From the NCBI GenBank assembly GCA_019454835.1, contig JACFNP010000010.1, positions 1 through 64,000 of the forward strand: DNA of 64,000 nucleotides, given 5' to 3'. Every line of letters starts with the position of its first letter. Position 1 is the stretch's first letter. Source of the DNA: Rubellimicrobium sp. GTDB lineage: Bacteria > Pseudomonadota > Alphaproteobacteria > Rhodobacterales > Rhodobacteraceae. Positions 37,380 to 46,501 of the stretch are shown here, piece by piece. Made by a program: the position numbers and the translations under genes. The notes beneath the pieces are model-generated. The model was not told where the DNA came from. It saw nothing but the letters and a program-made list of their open reading frames with translations, and ran no database searches.

Positions 37380-40300
37380 GTGGCCGACTTCCAGAAGATC
37401 CTCATCGCCAATCGCGGCGAGATCGCCATCCGCGTGATGCGCGCCGCCAACGAGATGGGCAAGAAGACCGTCGCGGTCTATGCCGAAGAGGACAAGCTCT
37501 CGCTGCACCGCTTCAAGTCGGACGAAGCCTATCTCATCGGCGAGGGGCTGTCGCCCGTGGGCGCCTATCTGTCCATCGACGAAATCATCCGCGTGGCCCG
37601 CCTGTCGGGCGCCGATGCGGTGCATCCGGGCTATGGCCTCTTGTCCGAGAACCCCGATTTCGTCGATGCCTGCACCGCAGCGGGCATCGCCTTCATCGGC
37701 CCGCGCGCGCAAACCATGCGCGCGCTGGGCGACAAGGCCAGCGCCCGGCAGGTGGCGATCAAGGCGGGCGTGCCCGTCATCCCCGCCACCGGCGTTCTGG
37801 GCGACGACTTCGACGCGATCCGCGCCGAGGCCGCCGGGATCGGTTATCCGCTGATGCTGAAGGCAAGCTGGGGCGGCGGCGGGCGCGGGATGCGGCCCGT
37901 GCTGAACGAGGCCGAACTGGAAGCGAAGGTCCGCGAGGGGCGCCGCGAGGCGCTCGCCGCCTTCGGCAACGACGAAGGCTATCTTGAAAAGATGATCCAG
38001 CGCGCCCGCCACGTCGAGGTGCAGATCCTTGGTGACAGCCAGGGCAACATCTACCACCTGTGGGAGCGCGACTGTTCGGTGCAGCGCCGCAACCAGAAGG
38101 TCATCGAACGCGCCCCGGCGCCCTATCTGTCGTCAAGCCAGCGCGAAAAACTGTGCAACCTTGCGCGGCGCATCTGTGCGGCGGTGAATTACGAATGCGC
38201 GGGCACGGTCGAATTCCTGATGGACATGGATTCGGGCGATTTCTTCTTCATCGAGGTGAACCCGCGCGTTCAGGTCGAACACACCGTGACCGAGGAAGTC
38301 ACCGGCATCGACATCGTGCGCGCCCAGATCATGCTGGCCGAGGGCAAGAGCATCGTCGAGGCAACCGGCTGCGCGTCGCAATACGACGTGCGCCTCGACG
38401 GCCATGCGCTGCAATGCCGGGTGACGACCGAAGACCCGCTGAACAACTTCATCCCCGATTACGGGCGCATCCAGATGTATCGCTCGGCCACCGGCGCGGG
38501 GATTCGCCTTGACGGCGGCACCGCCTATTCGGGCGCGATCATCACCCGCTATTACGATTCGCTGCTGACCAAGGTGACCGCGCGCGCGCCGACGCCGGAA
38601 ATGGCCGTGGCCCGCATGGACCGCGCCCTGCGCGAGTTCCGCATCCGCGGCGTGTCGACCAACATCGACTTCGTGGTGAACCTGCTCAAGCATCCGGTCT
38701 TCGTGAATAACGAATATTCGACCAAGTTCATCGACACGACGCCCGAACTGTTCGTCTTTCCCAAGCGCCGCGACCGGGCGACGCGCATCCTTACCTATAT
38801 CGCCGACATCACCGTGAACGGGCATCCCGAAACCGCAGGCCGCCCCCGCCCCCACGCCGAGGCCCGCCCGCCGCGCCCGCCCGTCGTCCAGCCCCATGAC
38901 TGGCAGAGGGGCACGCGCCAGATCCTTGACGAACAGGGGCCGAAGGCGCTGGCTGACTGGGTGGGCGCGCAGGACCGGCTGCTGCTGACCGACACGACGA
39001 TGCGCGACGGGCACCAGTCGCTGCTGGCCACAAGGATGCGCTCGATCGACATGATCGGCGCGGCGCCCGCCTATGCCGCGCTGATGCAGAGGCTGTTCTC
39101 CGTCGAATGCTGGGGCGGCGCCACCTTCGACGTGGCCTACCGCTTCTTGCAGGAATGTCCCTGGCAGCGGCTGCGCGACATCCGCGCGGCGATGCCGAAC
39201 CTGCTGACCCAGATGCTGCTGCGCGGCTCGAACGCGGTCGGCTACACGAATTACCCCGACAATGTGGTGGTGTCCTTCGTCCGCCAGGCGGCGGAAAGCG
39301 GCATCGACGTGTTTCGCGTGTTCGACAGCCTGAACTGGGTCGAGAACATGCGCGTGGCCATGGATGCGGTCATCGACAGCAACAAGCTGTGCGAGGCCGC
39401 GATCTGCTACACCGGCGACATCCTTGACCCCGACCGGGCGAAATACGACCTGAAGTATTATGTCTCGCTGGCGCACGAGCTGGAATCGGCGGGCGCGCAT
39501 GTGCTGGGCCTCAAGGACATGGCCGGGTTGATGAAGGCCCCCGCCGCGCGCGCGCTGGTCCGGGCGCTGAAGGAAGAAATCGGCCTGCCGATCCATTTCC
39601 ACACCCACGACACTTCGGGCGCATCCATCGCCACCGTGCTGGCGGCGGCCGAGGCCGGGGTCGATATTGTCGATGCGGCGATGGACAGCCTTGCGGGCAA
39701 CACCAGCCAGCCCGCGCTGGGTTCGATCACCGAGGCGCTGGCCCATACCGGGCGCGAGACCGGGCTGGACCGCGACGCGATCCGCACGCTCTCGAACTAC
39801 TGGGAGGCGGTGCGCGCGCAATATGCGCCGTTCGAGTCGGGCCTTCAGGCGCCGTCCTCGGAAGTCTACCTGCACGAGATGCCCGGCGGCCAGTTCACCA
39901 ATCTCAAGGCGCAGGCCCGCAGTCTGGGCCTTGAGGACCGCTGGCACGAGGTCGCCCGCACCTATGCCGACGTGAACATGATGTTCGGCGACATCGTGAA
40001 GGTGACGCCGTCGTCCAAGGTGGTGGGCGACATGGCGCTGATGATGGTGGCGCAGGGGCTGACCCGCGCGCAGGTGGAAGACCCGGCAACCGAGGTTGCC
40101 TTCCCCGATTCGGTCGTGGACATGCTGCACGGCAATCTCGGCCAGCCGCCCGGCGGCTGGCCTGCGGCATTGCAGAAGAAGGTGCTCAAGGGCGAGAAGC
40201 CGATCACCACGCGGCCCGGCGCCTCGATCCCGCCGGTCGATCTCGAGGCCGCGCGCGCACGGATTTCCGCCGAACTCGACGGGGCCGCGATCGACGACGA

Positions 40301-40823
40301 GGACCTGCACGGCTATCTCATGTATCCCAAGGTATTCACCGATTACATGAAGCGCCGCGGCACCTATGGCCCGGTGCGCACGCTGCCTACGCCGGTGTTC
40401 TTTTACGGCATGGACGAGGGCCAGGAGATTTCCGCCGAGATCGACCCCGGCAAGACGCTGGAAATCCGCATGTTGTCGCGCTCGGAACCCGATGACGCGG
40501 GCGAGGTGCGGGTGTTCTTCGAGATGAACGGCCAGCCGCGCATGATCCGCGTCGCCGACCGCAAGCTCGCGGCGCTGACCCGGCAGCGCGCCAAGGCCGA
40601 CCCCGACGACCCCGGCCAGATCGGCGCGCCGATGCCCGGCGTGGTGGCGACGGTGGCGGCCAGCGCGGGCAAGGCGGTGCGCGCGGGCGATCTGCTGCTG
40701 ACCATCGAGGCGATGAAGATGGAAACCGGCATCCACGCCGACCGCGAGGGCAGGGTCCGCGCCGTCCACGTCCACCCCGGCGAGCAGATCGACGCCAAGG
40801 ATCTGCTTGTCGAGATCGAATGA
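37380..40823 (+). CDS. pyc: Pyruvate carboxylase
   Basis: 1147-residue biotin enzyme that carboxylates pyruvate to oxaloacetate, refilling the TCA cycle. Domain order: biotin carboxylase (1-~455; KILIANRGEIAIRVMRA, the Gly-rich ASWGGGGRGM, FIEVNPRVQVEHTVTEEVTG), carboxyltransferase (~525-810; DTTMRDGHQSLLATRMR, HFHTHDTSG), tetramerisation/allosteric region, and biotinyl carrier domain at the end (biotinyl Lys in EAMKMET). Start is GTG at 37380, preceded by GAGGGGG; no ATG gives the full N-terminal motif. No frameshift seen. Confidence 0.98.
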   Translation: MADFQKILIANRGEIAIRVMRAANEMGKKTVAVYAEEDKLSLHRFKSDEAYLIGEGLSPVGAYLSIDEIIRVARLSGADAVHPGYGLLSENPDFVDACTAAGIAFIGPRAQTMRALGDKASARQVAIKAGVPVIPATGVLGDDFDAIRAEAAGIGYPLMLKASWGGGGRGMRPVLNEAELEAKVREGRREALAAFGNDEGYLEKMIQRARHVEVQILGDSQGNIYHLWERDCSVQRRNQKVIERAPAPYLSSSQREKLCNLARRICAAVNYECAGTVEFLMDMDSGDFFFIEVNPRVQVEHTVTEEVTGIDIVRAQIMLAEGKSIVEATGCASQYDVRLDGHALQCRVTTEDPLNNFIPDYGRIQMYRSATGAGIRLDGGTAYSGAIITRYYDSLLTKVTARAPTPEMAVARMDRALREFRIRGVSTNIDFVVNLLKHPVFVNNEYSTKFIDTTPELFVFPKRRDRATRILTYIADITVNGHPETAGRPRPHAEARPPRPPVVQPHDWQRGTRQILDEQGPKALADWVGAQDRLLLTDTTMRDGHQSLLATRMRSIDMIGAAPAYAALMQRLFSVECWGGATFDVAYRFLQECPWQRLRDIRAAMPNLLTQMLLRGSNAVGYTNYPDNVVVSFVRQAAESGIDVFRVFDSLNWVENMRVAMDAVIDSNKLCEAAICYTGDILDPDRAKYDLKYYVSLAHELESAGAHVLGLKDMAGLMKAPAARALVRALKEEIGLPIHFHTHDTSGASIATVLAAAEAGVDIVDAAMDSLAGNTSQPALGSITEALAHTGRETGLDRDAIRTLSNYWEAVRAQYAPFESGLQAPSSEVYLHEMPGGQFTNLKAQARSLGLEDRWHEVARTYADVNMMFGDIVKVTPSSKVVGDMALMMVAQGLTRAQVEDPATEVAFPDSVVDMLHGNLGQPPGGWPAALQKKVLKGEKPITTRPGASIPPVDLEAARARISAELDGAAIDDEDLHGYLMYPKVFTDYMKRRGTYGPVRTLPTPVFFYGMDEGQEISAEIDPGKTLEIRMLSRSEPDDAGEVRVFFEMNGQPRMIRVADRKLAALTRQRAKADPDDPGQIGAPMPGVVATVAASAGKAVRAGDLLLTIEAMKMETGIHADREGRVRAVHVHPGEQIDAKDLLVEIE

Positions 40824-40890
40824 ACCCGGCCACGACCCGGCGGGATCATCCGCCGGGGTGCGGTCGCGCGGCGTGATATTGCCACAGGGG

Positions 40891-40980
40891 CGGTGATTTG
40901 TCCGAATCACCGTCAATCTTGACGTTATCTCAACGAGTTCGGCCTCCAAATTTCTGGAAATTTGGATAGCCAAATTTGGC
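40891..40980. repeat. Cluster of four distinct palindromes after pyc
   Basis: In order: CGGTGATT-6-AATCACCG (40891-40912), CGTCAA-TC-TTGACG (40911-40924, sharing two bases), CCAAATTT-CTGG-AAATTTGG (40946-40965) and the uninterrupted 12-mer GCCAAATTTGGC (40969-40980). The last two are A+T-rich in a G+C-rich neighbourhood and share the CCAAATTT half-site. They could be transcript-end structures for pyc or protein-binding sites. The rest of 40824-41297 holds only one GTCATTGCGAG repeat. Confidence 0.75.
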
Positions 40981-41119
40981 TGTGCGAACCGCGCGGCCCC
41001 CGCTCACCGTCCTGCAAATCGCGCGACCCCACGCCCCCCGGCACCATGCCCCCTGCAGGCGCAACCCGCCGGGCGAGCTGTCCCGCGCAGGCCCGCACGG
41101 CACCGCCGCCCACCACACC

Positions 41120-41208
41120 CGTCATTGCGAAGCGAAGCCGAAGCAACCTCGACCGCTCGCGCAACGCCGTCGGGGTTGCTTCGTCGGCTTCGCCTCCTCG
41201 CAATGACG
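41120..41208. repeat. GTCATTGCGAG palindromic repeat, single copy
   Basis: Full copy, CGTCATTGCGAAGCGAAG to CTCCTCGCAATGACG, with loop CCGCTCGCGCAACGCCG. Located between pyc and the convergent RAM-domain gene. Confidence 0.9.
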
Positions 41209-41297
41209 GGGTATGCGGTTCGCCCGATTGCCCTGGCAACGCGGGGCCGCCCCTCGCCACCACAAAGCCCGCCGGACCGGCGGCGCCCGGCGGCCCT

Positions 41298-41537
41298 TCA
41301 GAACGCCTTGAAGGTCAGCGTGGTCAGGGTGCGCTCGATCCCGTCGATGTCGCCCACCGCCGCGTTGATGAAATGGCCGACATCCGCGCCCTCGGGCACG
41401 TAGAGCTTCATCAGCAGGTCGTGCTCGCCGCTGGTGGAATAGAGTTCCGAGTGGATTTCCTTCAGCGCGATGGCGTCGGCAACCTGATAGGTGGTGCCGG
41501 GGCGGCAGCGGATCTGGACGAAAACGCAGGGAGTCAT
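41298..41537 (-). CDS. Stand-alone Lrp/AsnC ligand-binding (RAM) domain protein
   Basis: 79 residues with only the effector-binding alpha/beta sandwich of AsnC/Lrp regulators and no helix-turn-helix: CVFVQIRCRPGTTYQVADAIALKEIHSELYSTSGEHDLLMKLYV and GIERTLTTLTFKAF. Such SraA-like proteins bind amino acids or partner with full-length Lrp proteins. The start at 41537 yields the complete fold; the frame continues upstream into a repeat. Confidence 0.88.
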   Translation of the reverse strand: MTPCVFVQIRCRPGTTYQVADAIALKEIHSELYSTSGEHDLLMKLYVPEGADVGHFINAAVGDIDGIERTLTTLTFKAF

Positions 41538-41612
41538 CGGCTGTTCCTCGGGCAGGGGGCACCGCGCCATGGAAGCACCGCTGCCCCCGCCCCGCAACCC
41601 CCGCCGGTTTCG

Positions 41613-41701
41613 CCACCCGCGAGGCGGCGCAGCCGACGTGGCAACCTCGACGGGGTTGAGCGAGCGGTCGGGGTTGCTTCGGCTTGCGCCTCGCAATGAC
41701 G
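41613..41701. repeat. GTCATTGCGAG palindromic repeat with variant left end
   Basis: Left end reads CGCCACCCGCGAGGCGG instead of CGTCATTGCGAGG; right end is the standard GCGCCTCGCAATGACG. The CACCCGCGAGG variant is the complement of the CTCGCGGGTGACG ends seen in other copies. Confidence 0.85.
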
Positions 41702-41799
41702 GTGGGGAAGAGACAGGGGCAATCGCACACGCCCTGCTCTGCCCGGCAGGCGAACTCCCCCATCCGCCCCGCAGCCCCCGCACCCCCGCCCCGGCGCCG

Positions 41800-42348
41800 T
41801 CAGGCCAGCGTCAGCGCCGGGCGCAACGACGGCAGCCGGGCGAGCGCCTGCGCCCGTTCGGCGCGGCTGGCCACCGCCGCCGCAGGCATCCCTGCGGCGG
41901 CCTCCGCCGTGTTCCGGCCAGGCCCCGTCACAGGCGCCCCGACCGGGACCACCCGCCCGCCGCTGCCGATCACCTCGGGCGTGAGCGGTGCGCCGTTCAG
42001 CGCCGCAACCGCCAGTTCGGCGATGGTCGCGGGCAGCGTCCCCGGCCCGACCAGCGAGACCGCCGAGGGAATCAGGTCGAACAGTTCCGCCGCCGCATGG
42101 CCGGTGCGCGGGGTGAGAAAGATCGCCGGGATCGCCGGGTCACGGCAGCCGCCCAGCAGCGCCACCGAATGACTGAGCCTGCCGCCCGCCCGTTCCGCCA
42201 GCACCAGCAGGCCGGGCAGCCCGAGCCGGACCACCGCCTCGGCCATGGCGACGTTGTCCACGCAGACCGTCTGCAACCCGCGCCCGACCAGCGCCTGCGC
42301 CAGCCGCGCGGTGCGGTCGGGGTCATCGTCGAGAATCAGCACCTGCAT
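41800..42348 (-). CDS. Pseudo-receiver (degenerate response-regulator) protein
   Basis: 182 residues. Residues 1-~115 follow the receiver fold: MQVLILDDDPDRTARLAQALVGRGLQ keeps the acidic pocket, but the strand that should carry the phospho-acceptor reads LLVLAERAG, with no Asp, so phosphorylation is unlikely. The C-terminal ~65 residues are Ala/Pro/Gly-rich without a recognisable output domain. The ATG at 42348 has a strong GGAGG site, which rules out the longer upstream frame. Divergent from hisB. Confidence 0.72.
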   Translation of the reverse strand: MQVLILDDDPDRTARLAQALVGRGLQTVCVDNVAMAEAVVRLGLPGLLVLAERAGGRLSHSVALLGGCRDPAIPAIFLTPRTGHAAAELFDLIPSAVSLVGPGTLPATIAELAVAALNGAPLTPEVIGSGGRVVPVGAPVTGPGRNTAEAAAGMPAAAVASRAERAQALARLPSLRPALTLA

Positions 42349-42414
42349 CGCAACCTCCGCTGTCTGCACCCGGTTACACCCGTCAGGGTTAAGGCCGCGT
42401 GAACCAACACCCCT

Positions 42415-42443
42415 TTGCACCCCGCACCGTGCCGCTGTAGCGT
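42415..42443 (+). promoter_or_regulatory. Candidate hisB promoter
   Basis: TTGCAC, 17 bases, TAGCGT, ending 27 bases before the hisB ATG, which has an AGGAGGG ribosome site. Confidence 0.45.
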
Positions 42444-42470
42444 CGCGCGCGACAACGACAGGAGGGCGCG

Positions 42471-43058
42471 ATGCGCGAAGCCACGATCACCCGCCGCACC
42501 GCCGAGACCGACATCGCGGTGCGCGTCGCGCTTGACGGGACCGGCCGCCGCGAGATCGGCACCGGCGTGGGGTTCTTCGACCACATGCTCGACCAGCTCG
42601 CGCGCCACTCGCTCGTCGACATGGAAATCCGCACGACGGGTGATCTGCATATCGACGCGCATCACACGGTCGAGGACACCGGCATCGCCCTGGGCCAGGC
42701 GCTGGCACAGGCGCTGGGCGACAAGCGCGGCATCCGCCGTTACGGCGAATGTGCCCTGCCGATGGACGACGCGCAGGTGCGCTGCGCGCTCGACCTGTCG
42801 GGGCGGCCCTTTCTGGTGTGGAACCTCGCGCTGCCCGCGCCGAAGATCGGCGACTTCGACACCGAGCTGGTGCGCGAGTTCTTTCAGGCGCTGGCCACCC
42901 ATGGCGGCATCACGCTGCATGTCGATCTCGTCCACGGCGTGAACGCGCACCACATCGCCGAGGCCACCTTCAAGGCCGTGGCCCGCGCGCTGCGCATGGC
43001 GCTCGAACCCGACCCGCGCCAGGCGGGCACGATCCCCTCGACCAAGGGCGCGCTGTAG
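42471..43058 (+). CDS. hisB: Imidazoleglycerol-phosphate dehydratase
   Basis: 195-residue monofunctional HisB, sixth step of histidine synthesis. Paired metal-binding motifs are complete: [16 protein letters not shown] and [18 protein letters not shown] in the first half-domain, [36 protein letters not shown] in the second. Length is standard. In this window it stands alone: hisAFE are 3.4 kb downstream and hisH is not between them. Confidence 0.97.
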   Translation: MREATITRRTAETDIAVRVALDGTGRREIGTGVGFFDHMLDQLARHSLVDMEIRTTGDLHIDAHHTVEDTGIALGQALAQALGDKRGIRRYGECALPMDDAQVRCALDLSGRPFLVWNLALPAPKIGDFDTELVREFFQALATHGGITLHVDLVHGVNAHHIAEATFKAVARALRMALEPDPRQAGTIPSTKGAL

Positions 43059-43082
43059 GGCGGTCGGGGCGGGGGGGCCCTG

Positions 43083-43184
43083 GAGCGGGTCGCGTTATTA
43101 TGGATTTAGCGGACCCGCTTTGACTCTTTGTTCTTGCGCATTGTCGCGGGCGTCAAATGTTACCATTTGACTGCGAAATGCTCT
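43083..43184. repeat. ~100 bp dispersed repeat (second family), copy B
   Basis: Begins GAGCGGGTCGCGTTATTATGG and ends GACTGCGAAATGCTCTA. Core GCGCATTGTCGCGGGCGTC is nearly the same as in copy A. The final CTA is the complement of the TAG stop of the minus-strand DUF2147 gene, so the element begins exactly where that gene ends. Confidence 0.88.
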
Positions 43185-43569
43185 ACTGCACCCGCACCCA
43201 GGTCTGGCTCGCGCAGATCAGCCCGCCCAGAACGCAGCCCTGCAGGCGAAGCTGGTCGCCGTTCAGGGTCATGCGACCGGTATAGATCTTGTCGTTCGAG
43301 GGCCGCCACACCTGCCCCCGATAGCTGCCGTCGCCCTGCGGCACCATGTCGATGACGATCTGGCGGCCATGGTTGGGCGAATCGTATTCGCCCTGCTCGT
43401 TGAAGCTGCGGATGATCGTGCCGCAGACGGCGGGGCCGCAGGGCGTGATCTGCACGAAGGCGAAGGCGCCGTCGTCGGGCTGGGTCTGCCAGATGCCCTC
43501 GACCGGATCGGCGGCAGCGGCAGTGCCCAGCGCGACAAGCGCGAAGGCGGCGGCAAGCAGTCGGCGCAT
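43183..43569 (-). CDS. Secreted DUF2147-family protein
   Basis: 128 residues with a cleavable signal peptide (RRLLAAAFALVALGTAAAADP, cut after about 20). The mature part has the lipocalin-like DUF2147 pattern: DPVEGIWQTQPDDGAFAFVQITPCG, VCGTIIRSF, KIYTGRMTLNGDQLRLQGCVLGGLICASQTWVRV. Likely a periplasmic beta-barrel. Two Cys pairs could form disulphides. The TAG stop lies within a dispersed repeat. Confidence 0.9.
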   Translation of the reverse strand: MRRLLAAAFALVALGTAAAADPVEGIWQTQPDDGAFAFVQITPCGPAVCGTIIRSFNEQGEYDSPNHGRQIVIDMVPQGDGSYRGQVWRPSNDKIYTGRMTLNGDQLRLQGCVLGGLICASQTWVRVQ

Positions 43570-43698
43570 GATGTCCTCCCCGGATCGCATGGCGACAGGT
43601 TGCGCCGAAGCCGCCCGCCGGGCAAGCACCGCCTGCACGACTGCCGCAACGTCGTCGGCCGCCCGCGCAGCCGTCCCGCCCTGACGGTCGTGCCGCGA

Positions 43699-44421
43699 TC
43701 AGGGTTCCGGGATCAGCGGGCCACCATGCAGGCCAAGGATTTCCTGCCCGAGTCCCGCCTCCATCGCCAGACCGGACAGGCAATGCTCCAGCCAGCCCTC
43801 ATCGCGGATGCGCATGATTGCGGCGTCATGGGCACGCCGGACCGCGTCGCCATAGGCTGCCTCGGCCAGCGCCCATGCGGCTTCGGGGACCGGACCCCAG
43901 CGCAACACCATCATCGAAAGGTCAATGATATCGCGGCTGAGCACCGCGCGGTCGTTCCATCGGTCGGCATTGGCGAGCAGCTTCTCGGCATAAAGACAGT
44001 GCCGGGCAAGAATCGGGACACCGAAACGGTGATCCATCGCGCCCGCGAGCGGAATCCTCGCCTCGCGGATGATCTCGAACCGGATCGCCGCATCGCCGAC
44101 ACCGATCACGGTCCGGATACCGTACTGGTCGGCCCTGACATCGCGCAGCGTCTCCAGTGCGGCCCCCGCGCGCAGCAATCCGTCGAGGCCGGGCCTGCCC
44201 CACAACTCATGCCGGAGCTTGCGGTATCCCGCCTGCGAGGCGCAGAGGAAGTCGATATCCACGCTCTGGCGGTATTCATCGAGCATGAGCGCGACTGCCG
44301 TGCCGCCGCCGAAATAGCATTCGGCCGCAAGCAGCATATCGCCGTCAAGCTCGTTCAGGGCCGCGAAGATGCTGTTGTGATGCTGCCGCCGGAACGGGCC
44401 TGCGGCCCCCGGCGCCGTCAT
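43699..44421 (-). CDS. AbiEii/AbiGii-type nucleotidyltransferase, putative toxin
   Basis: 240 residues of the nucleotidyltransferase superfamily as used by AbiE-type type IV toxins. The active-site pattern is CYFGGGTAVALML followed by SVDIDFL (Asp55, Asp57), and a helical C-terminal half carries KLLANADRWNDRAVLSRDIIDL, the AbiEii KxxA-RxxxRDxxDL-type motif. It overlaps the upstream 69-residue gene by four bases. Base composition is lower in G+C than the his genes, consistent with acquisition. Known relatives transfer nucleotides to tRNA or GTP-dependent targets; the target here is unknown. Confidence 0.82.
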   Translation of the reverse strand: MTAPGAAGPFRRQHHNSIFAALNELDGDMLLAAECYFGGGTAVALMLDEYRQSVDIDFLCASQAGYRKLRHELWGRPGLDGLLRAGAALETLRDVRADQYGIRTVIGVGDAAIRFEIIREARIPLAGAMDHRFGVPILARHCLYAEKLLANADRWNDRAVLSRDIIDLSMMVLRWGPVPEAAWALAEAAYGDAVRRAHDAAIMRIRDEGWLEHCLSGLAMEAGLGQEILGLHGGPLIPEP

Positions 44422-44627
44422 CCGGCGACCAGCAGGTGGCCCTGGCCGTGTTCGGCCACAAGCCGGTCGATGAGCCGCCGTTCACGCGGGGTGATTGCGT
44501 CGCGGTCCACGAAACGCCAGTTGCGTTCATAGAGGGCAAGCGCCGTCTCGCCGTCGATCACCGCGTCGTCGGGCCGGTTCCAGCAGAGCTGGCGCAACTG
44601 CGGATATTCGCTCACCATGATCTTCAT
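44418..44627 (-). CDS. Small partner of the AbiEii-like protein, putative antitoxin
   Basis: 69 residues: MKIMVSEYPQLRQLCWNRPDD, TALALYERNWRFVDRDAITPRERRLIDRLVAEHG. It lacks the winged helix of classical AbiEi antitoxins and is far shorter, so this is not a standard AbiEi. ATGA coupling to the nucleotidyltransferase gene and gene order (small first) match toxin-antitoxin logic. No database identity is claimed. Confidence 0.72.
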   Translation of the reverse strand: MKIMVSEYPQLRQLCWNRPDDAVIDGETALALYERNWRFVDRDAITPRERRLIDRLVAEHGQGHLLVAG

Positions 44628-44712
44628 TACGGCCCCCGATGGTGCGACCTGCCTGCGGCCAGAATATAGGCGGCCGCGCCGGGGTTGCAAAGAACATCCC
44701 CCCGCCGTGCCG

Positions 44713-46182
44713 CTACCACACCCGGTGCGCGTCCAGTTCGGCGCGCAGCTCGCCCGCGAAATCGAGCGCCGTGGCGCGCGGGCGGGTGGCAAGGCTGACC
44801 ACGACGAACAGCAGCACCGAGGCACCGATCACCGAGAACGCCAGCGCCGGGTCATAGACGCTCACCCCGCGCACCATCACCATGAACATCGCCAGCGCCG
44901 CCCCGCCCAGCAGGCAGGCCAATGCTCCCGCCGCCGTGCCGCACCGCCAGAAGAATGCGCCGACGACCGGCGGCACCGTCACCGCAAGGCCCGCCGCCGA
45001 CAGGGCGGCAAGCTGCTCGACGATCCGCGCCCCGCGCAGCGCGAAGACGGCGGCGAAGGCGATGACGAGGATCACGACCACCCGGCCCCAGAGGATCTGC
45101 GCCGCGTCGCGCGTCCCCTCGGGCAGCAGGTCGCGCGCCACCATCGACCCCACCGTCAGCGCGATGGAATCGAGCGTCGAGACCGCCGCCGACAGGATCC
45201 CGAGGATCAGCAGCACCGACACCCAGGCCGGCAGCACCCCCGAGGCCAGCAGCGCGGGCGTGGCCTCGCCGGGCACCGCCAGATCGGGGGCCAGCAGCCG
45301 CGCCGCAAAGCCCCAGATCACCGCGATCAGCGTGAAGACGAAGCCGACGCCCAGCACCCAGAGAATCATCCGCCGCATCGCGCCCAGATCGCGCAGCATG
45401 AACAGCCGCTGGCTCACCTGGGGATTGGTGATGGCGAAGAAGAACCACGGCACCGACAGCGCAAGGAAGGTGCCGAGGCTCCACAGCCCCGGCCCCGGCA
45501 CATCCAGCCAGGCCGCGTCCTCGGTGGACAGCGCCGCGACCATGGCCGACGGGCTGCCCAGCGCCGCGACCACCAGCGCCACCGCCAGCAGCCCCGAGAC
45601 CATCATCACCACCGCCTGCCCGGCATCGGTCCAGGCGACCGAGCGCAGCCCCGCGAACAGCGTCCAGACCAGCGCCAGCGCCGCGCCGGTCACCACGGCG
45701 GCGGCAAGCGAAATTCCGCCACCCGTCGCCCCCGACAGCAGCAGGCCGATCCCGGCCATCTGCGTGGTGCAATAGGGGATCAGGAACAGCAGCGACACCG
45801 CCGCCATCGCCGCCGCCACCGCGCGCGAACCGTAGCGCGCGCCGATCATCTCGGCAGGCGAGATGAAGCCCCAGCGTTTTCCCGCCAGCCAGAATCGCGG
45901 CCCGAACACGACCAGCAGCGACAGGCCGGCGAAATAGATCAGCTCGAATCCCAGCGCCCCGATGCCGCCCTGCCAGGTCAGCCCGGTCAGCACCACCAGC
46001 ATGAAGGCCGAGTAGGTGGTCGCCGCATAGGACAGGCCCGAGACCAGCCCGCCAAGCCCCGATCCGGCAAGGTAATAATCCGCCGCCGTGCCGCGGTTTG
46101 CCCGCGCGGCGTTCCAGACGAGGACGAGGCCGAACAGCAAAAAGGCGCCGATGGCCGACCAGACGAGGGCAGGAGCCAGCAT
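44713..46182 (-). CDS. Sodium:solute symporter family (SSS) transporter
   Basis: 489-residue, about 13-helix LeuT-fold transporter. SSS marks include [30 protein letters not shown], the [18 protein letters not shown] segment of TM6-7 and [17 protein letters not shown] (the Na2-site SAAxSTxD motif). The ATG at 46182 has a GGAGGG site. Its gene follows a 63-codon membrane-protein gene with no gap, a pair typical of pantothenate/acetate-like SSS systems. Substrate unknown. Confidence 0.92.
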   Translation of the reverse strand: MLAPALVWSAIGAFLLFGLVLVWNAARANRGTAADYYLAGSGLGGLVSGLSYAATTYSAFMLVVLTGLTWQGGIGALGFELIYFAGLSLLVVFGPRFWLAGKRWGFISPAEMIGARYGSRAVAAAMAAVSLLFLIPYCTTQMAGIGLLLSGATGGGISLAAAVVTGAALALVWTLFAGLRSVAWTDAGQAVVMMVSGLLAVALVVAALGSPSAMVAALSTEDAAWLDVPGPGLWSLGTFLALSVPWFFFAITNPQVSQRLFMLRDLGAMRRMILWVLGVGFVFTLIAVIWGFAARLLAPDLAVPGEATPALLASGVLPAWVSVLLILGILSAAVSTLDSIALTVGSMVARDLLPEGTRDAAQILWGRVVVILVIAFAAVFALRGARIVEQLAALSAAGLAVTVPPVVGAFFWRCGTAAGALACLLGGAALAMFMVMVRGVSVYDPALAFSVIGASVLLFVVVSLATRPRATALDFAGELRAELDAHRVW

Positions 46183-46183
46183 C

Positions 46184-46375
46184 TCAGACCCTCCAGCGCG
46201 CGACGGCAACGGCGATCAGCGCGATCACCACCAGCCCGAAGCCGCTCCAGAACAGCGGCACGGCCAGCGGCGCGCCCGACCCCGACAGAAACCCGTAGGG
46301 GACGACGATACCGGCGAGGGTCACGACCAGGACCACGAGAACCCACAACAGCCCGAGGCGCGTCTGTCTGCCCAT
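46184..46375 (-). CDS. Small membrane protein paired with the SSS transporter
   Basis: 63 residues with two hydrophobic helices ([24 protein letters not shown] and [20 protein letters not shown]). It ends one base before the symporter start, so the two are co-translated. Comparable small subunits accompany many SSS transporters; role unknown. Confidence 0.78.
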   Translation of the reverse strand: MGRQTRLGLLWVLVVLVVTLAGIVVPYGFLSGSGAPLAVPLFWSGFGLVVIALIAVAVARWRV

Positions 46376-46447
46376 GGCACTCTCCCTGTGGACGGGGGTT
46401 TCCGCTTACGCCGCGCGGGCGGCGGGCACAATGCTGCAACACGGCAT

Positions 46448-46476
46448 TTGCAGCGCGCGGCGAACGGCGCTATCTG
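46448..46476 (+). promoter_or_regulatory. Candidate hisA-hisF-hisE promoter
   Basis: TTGCAG, 17 bases, TATCTG, 25 bases before the hisA ATG. It gives hisAFE a start of their own, consistent with their separation from hisB, and is divergent from the symporter operon. Confidence 0.5.
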
Positions 46477-46501
46477 GCGCGCAACGCGCCCGGAGACCGC
46501 C

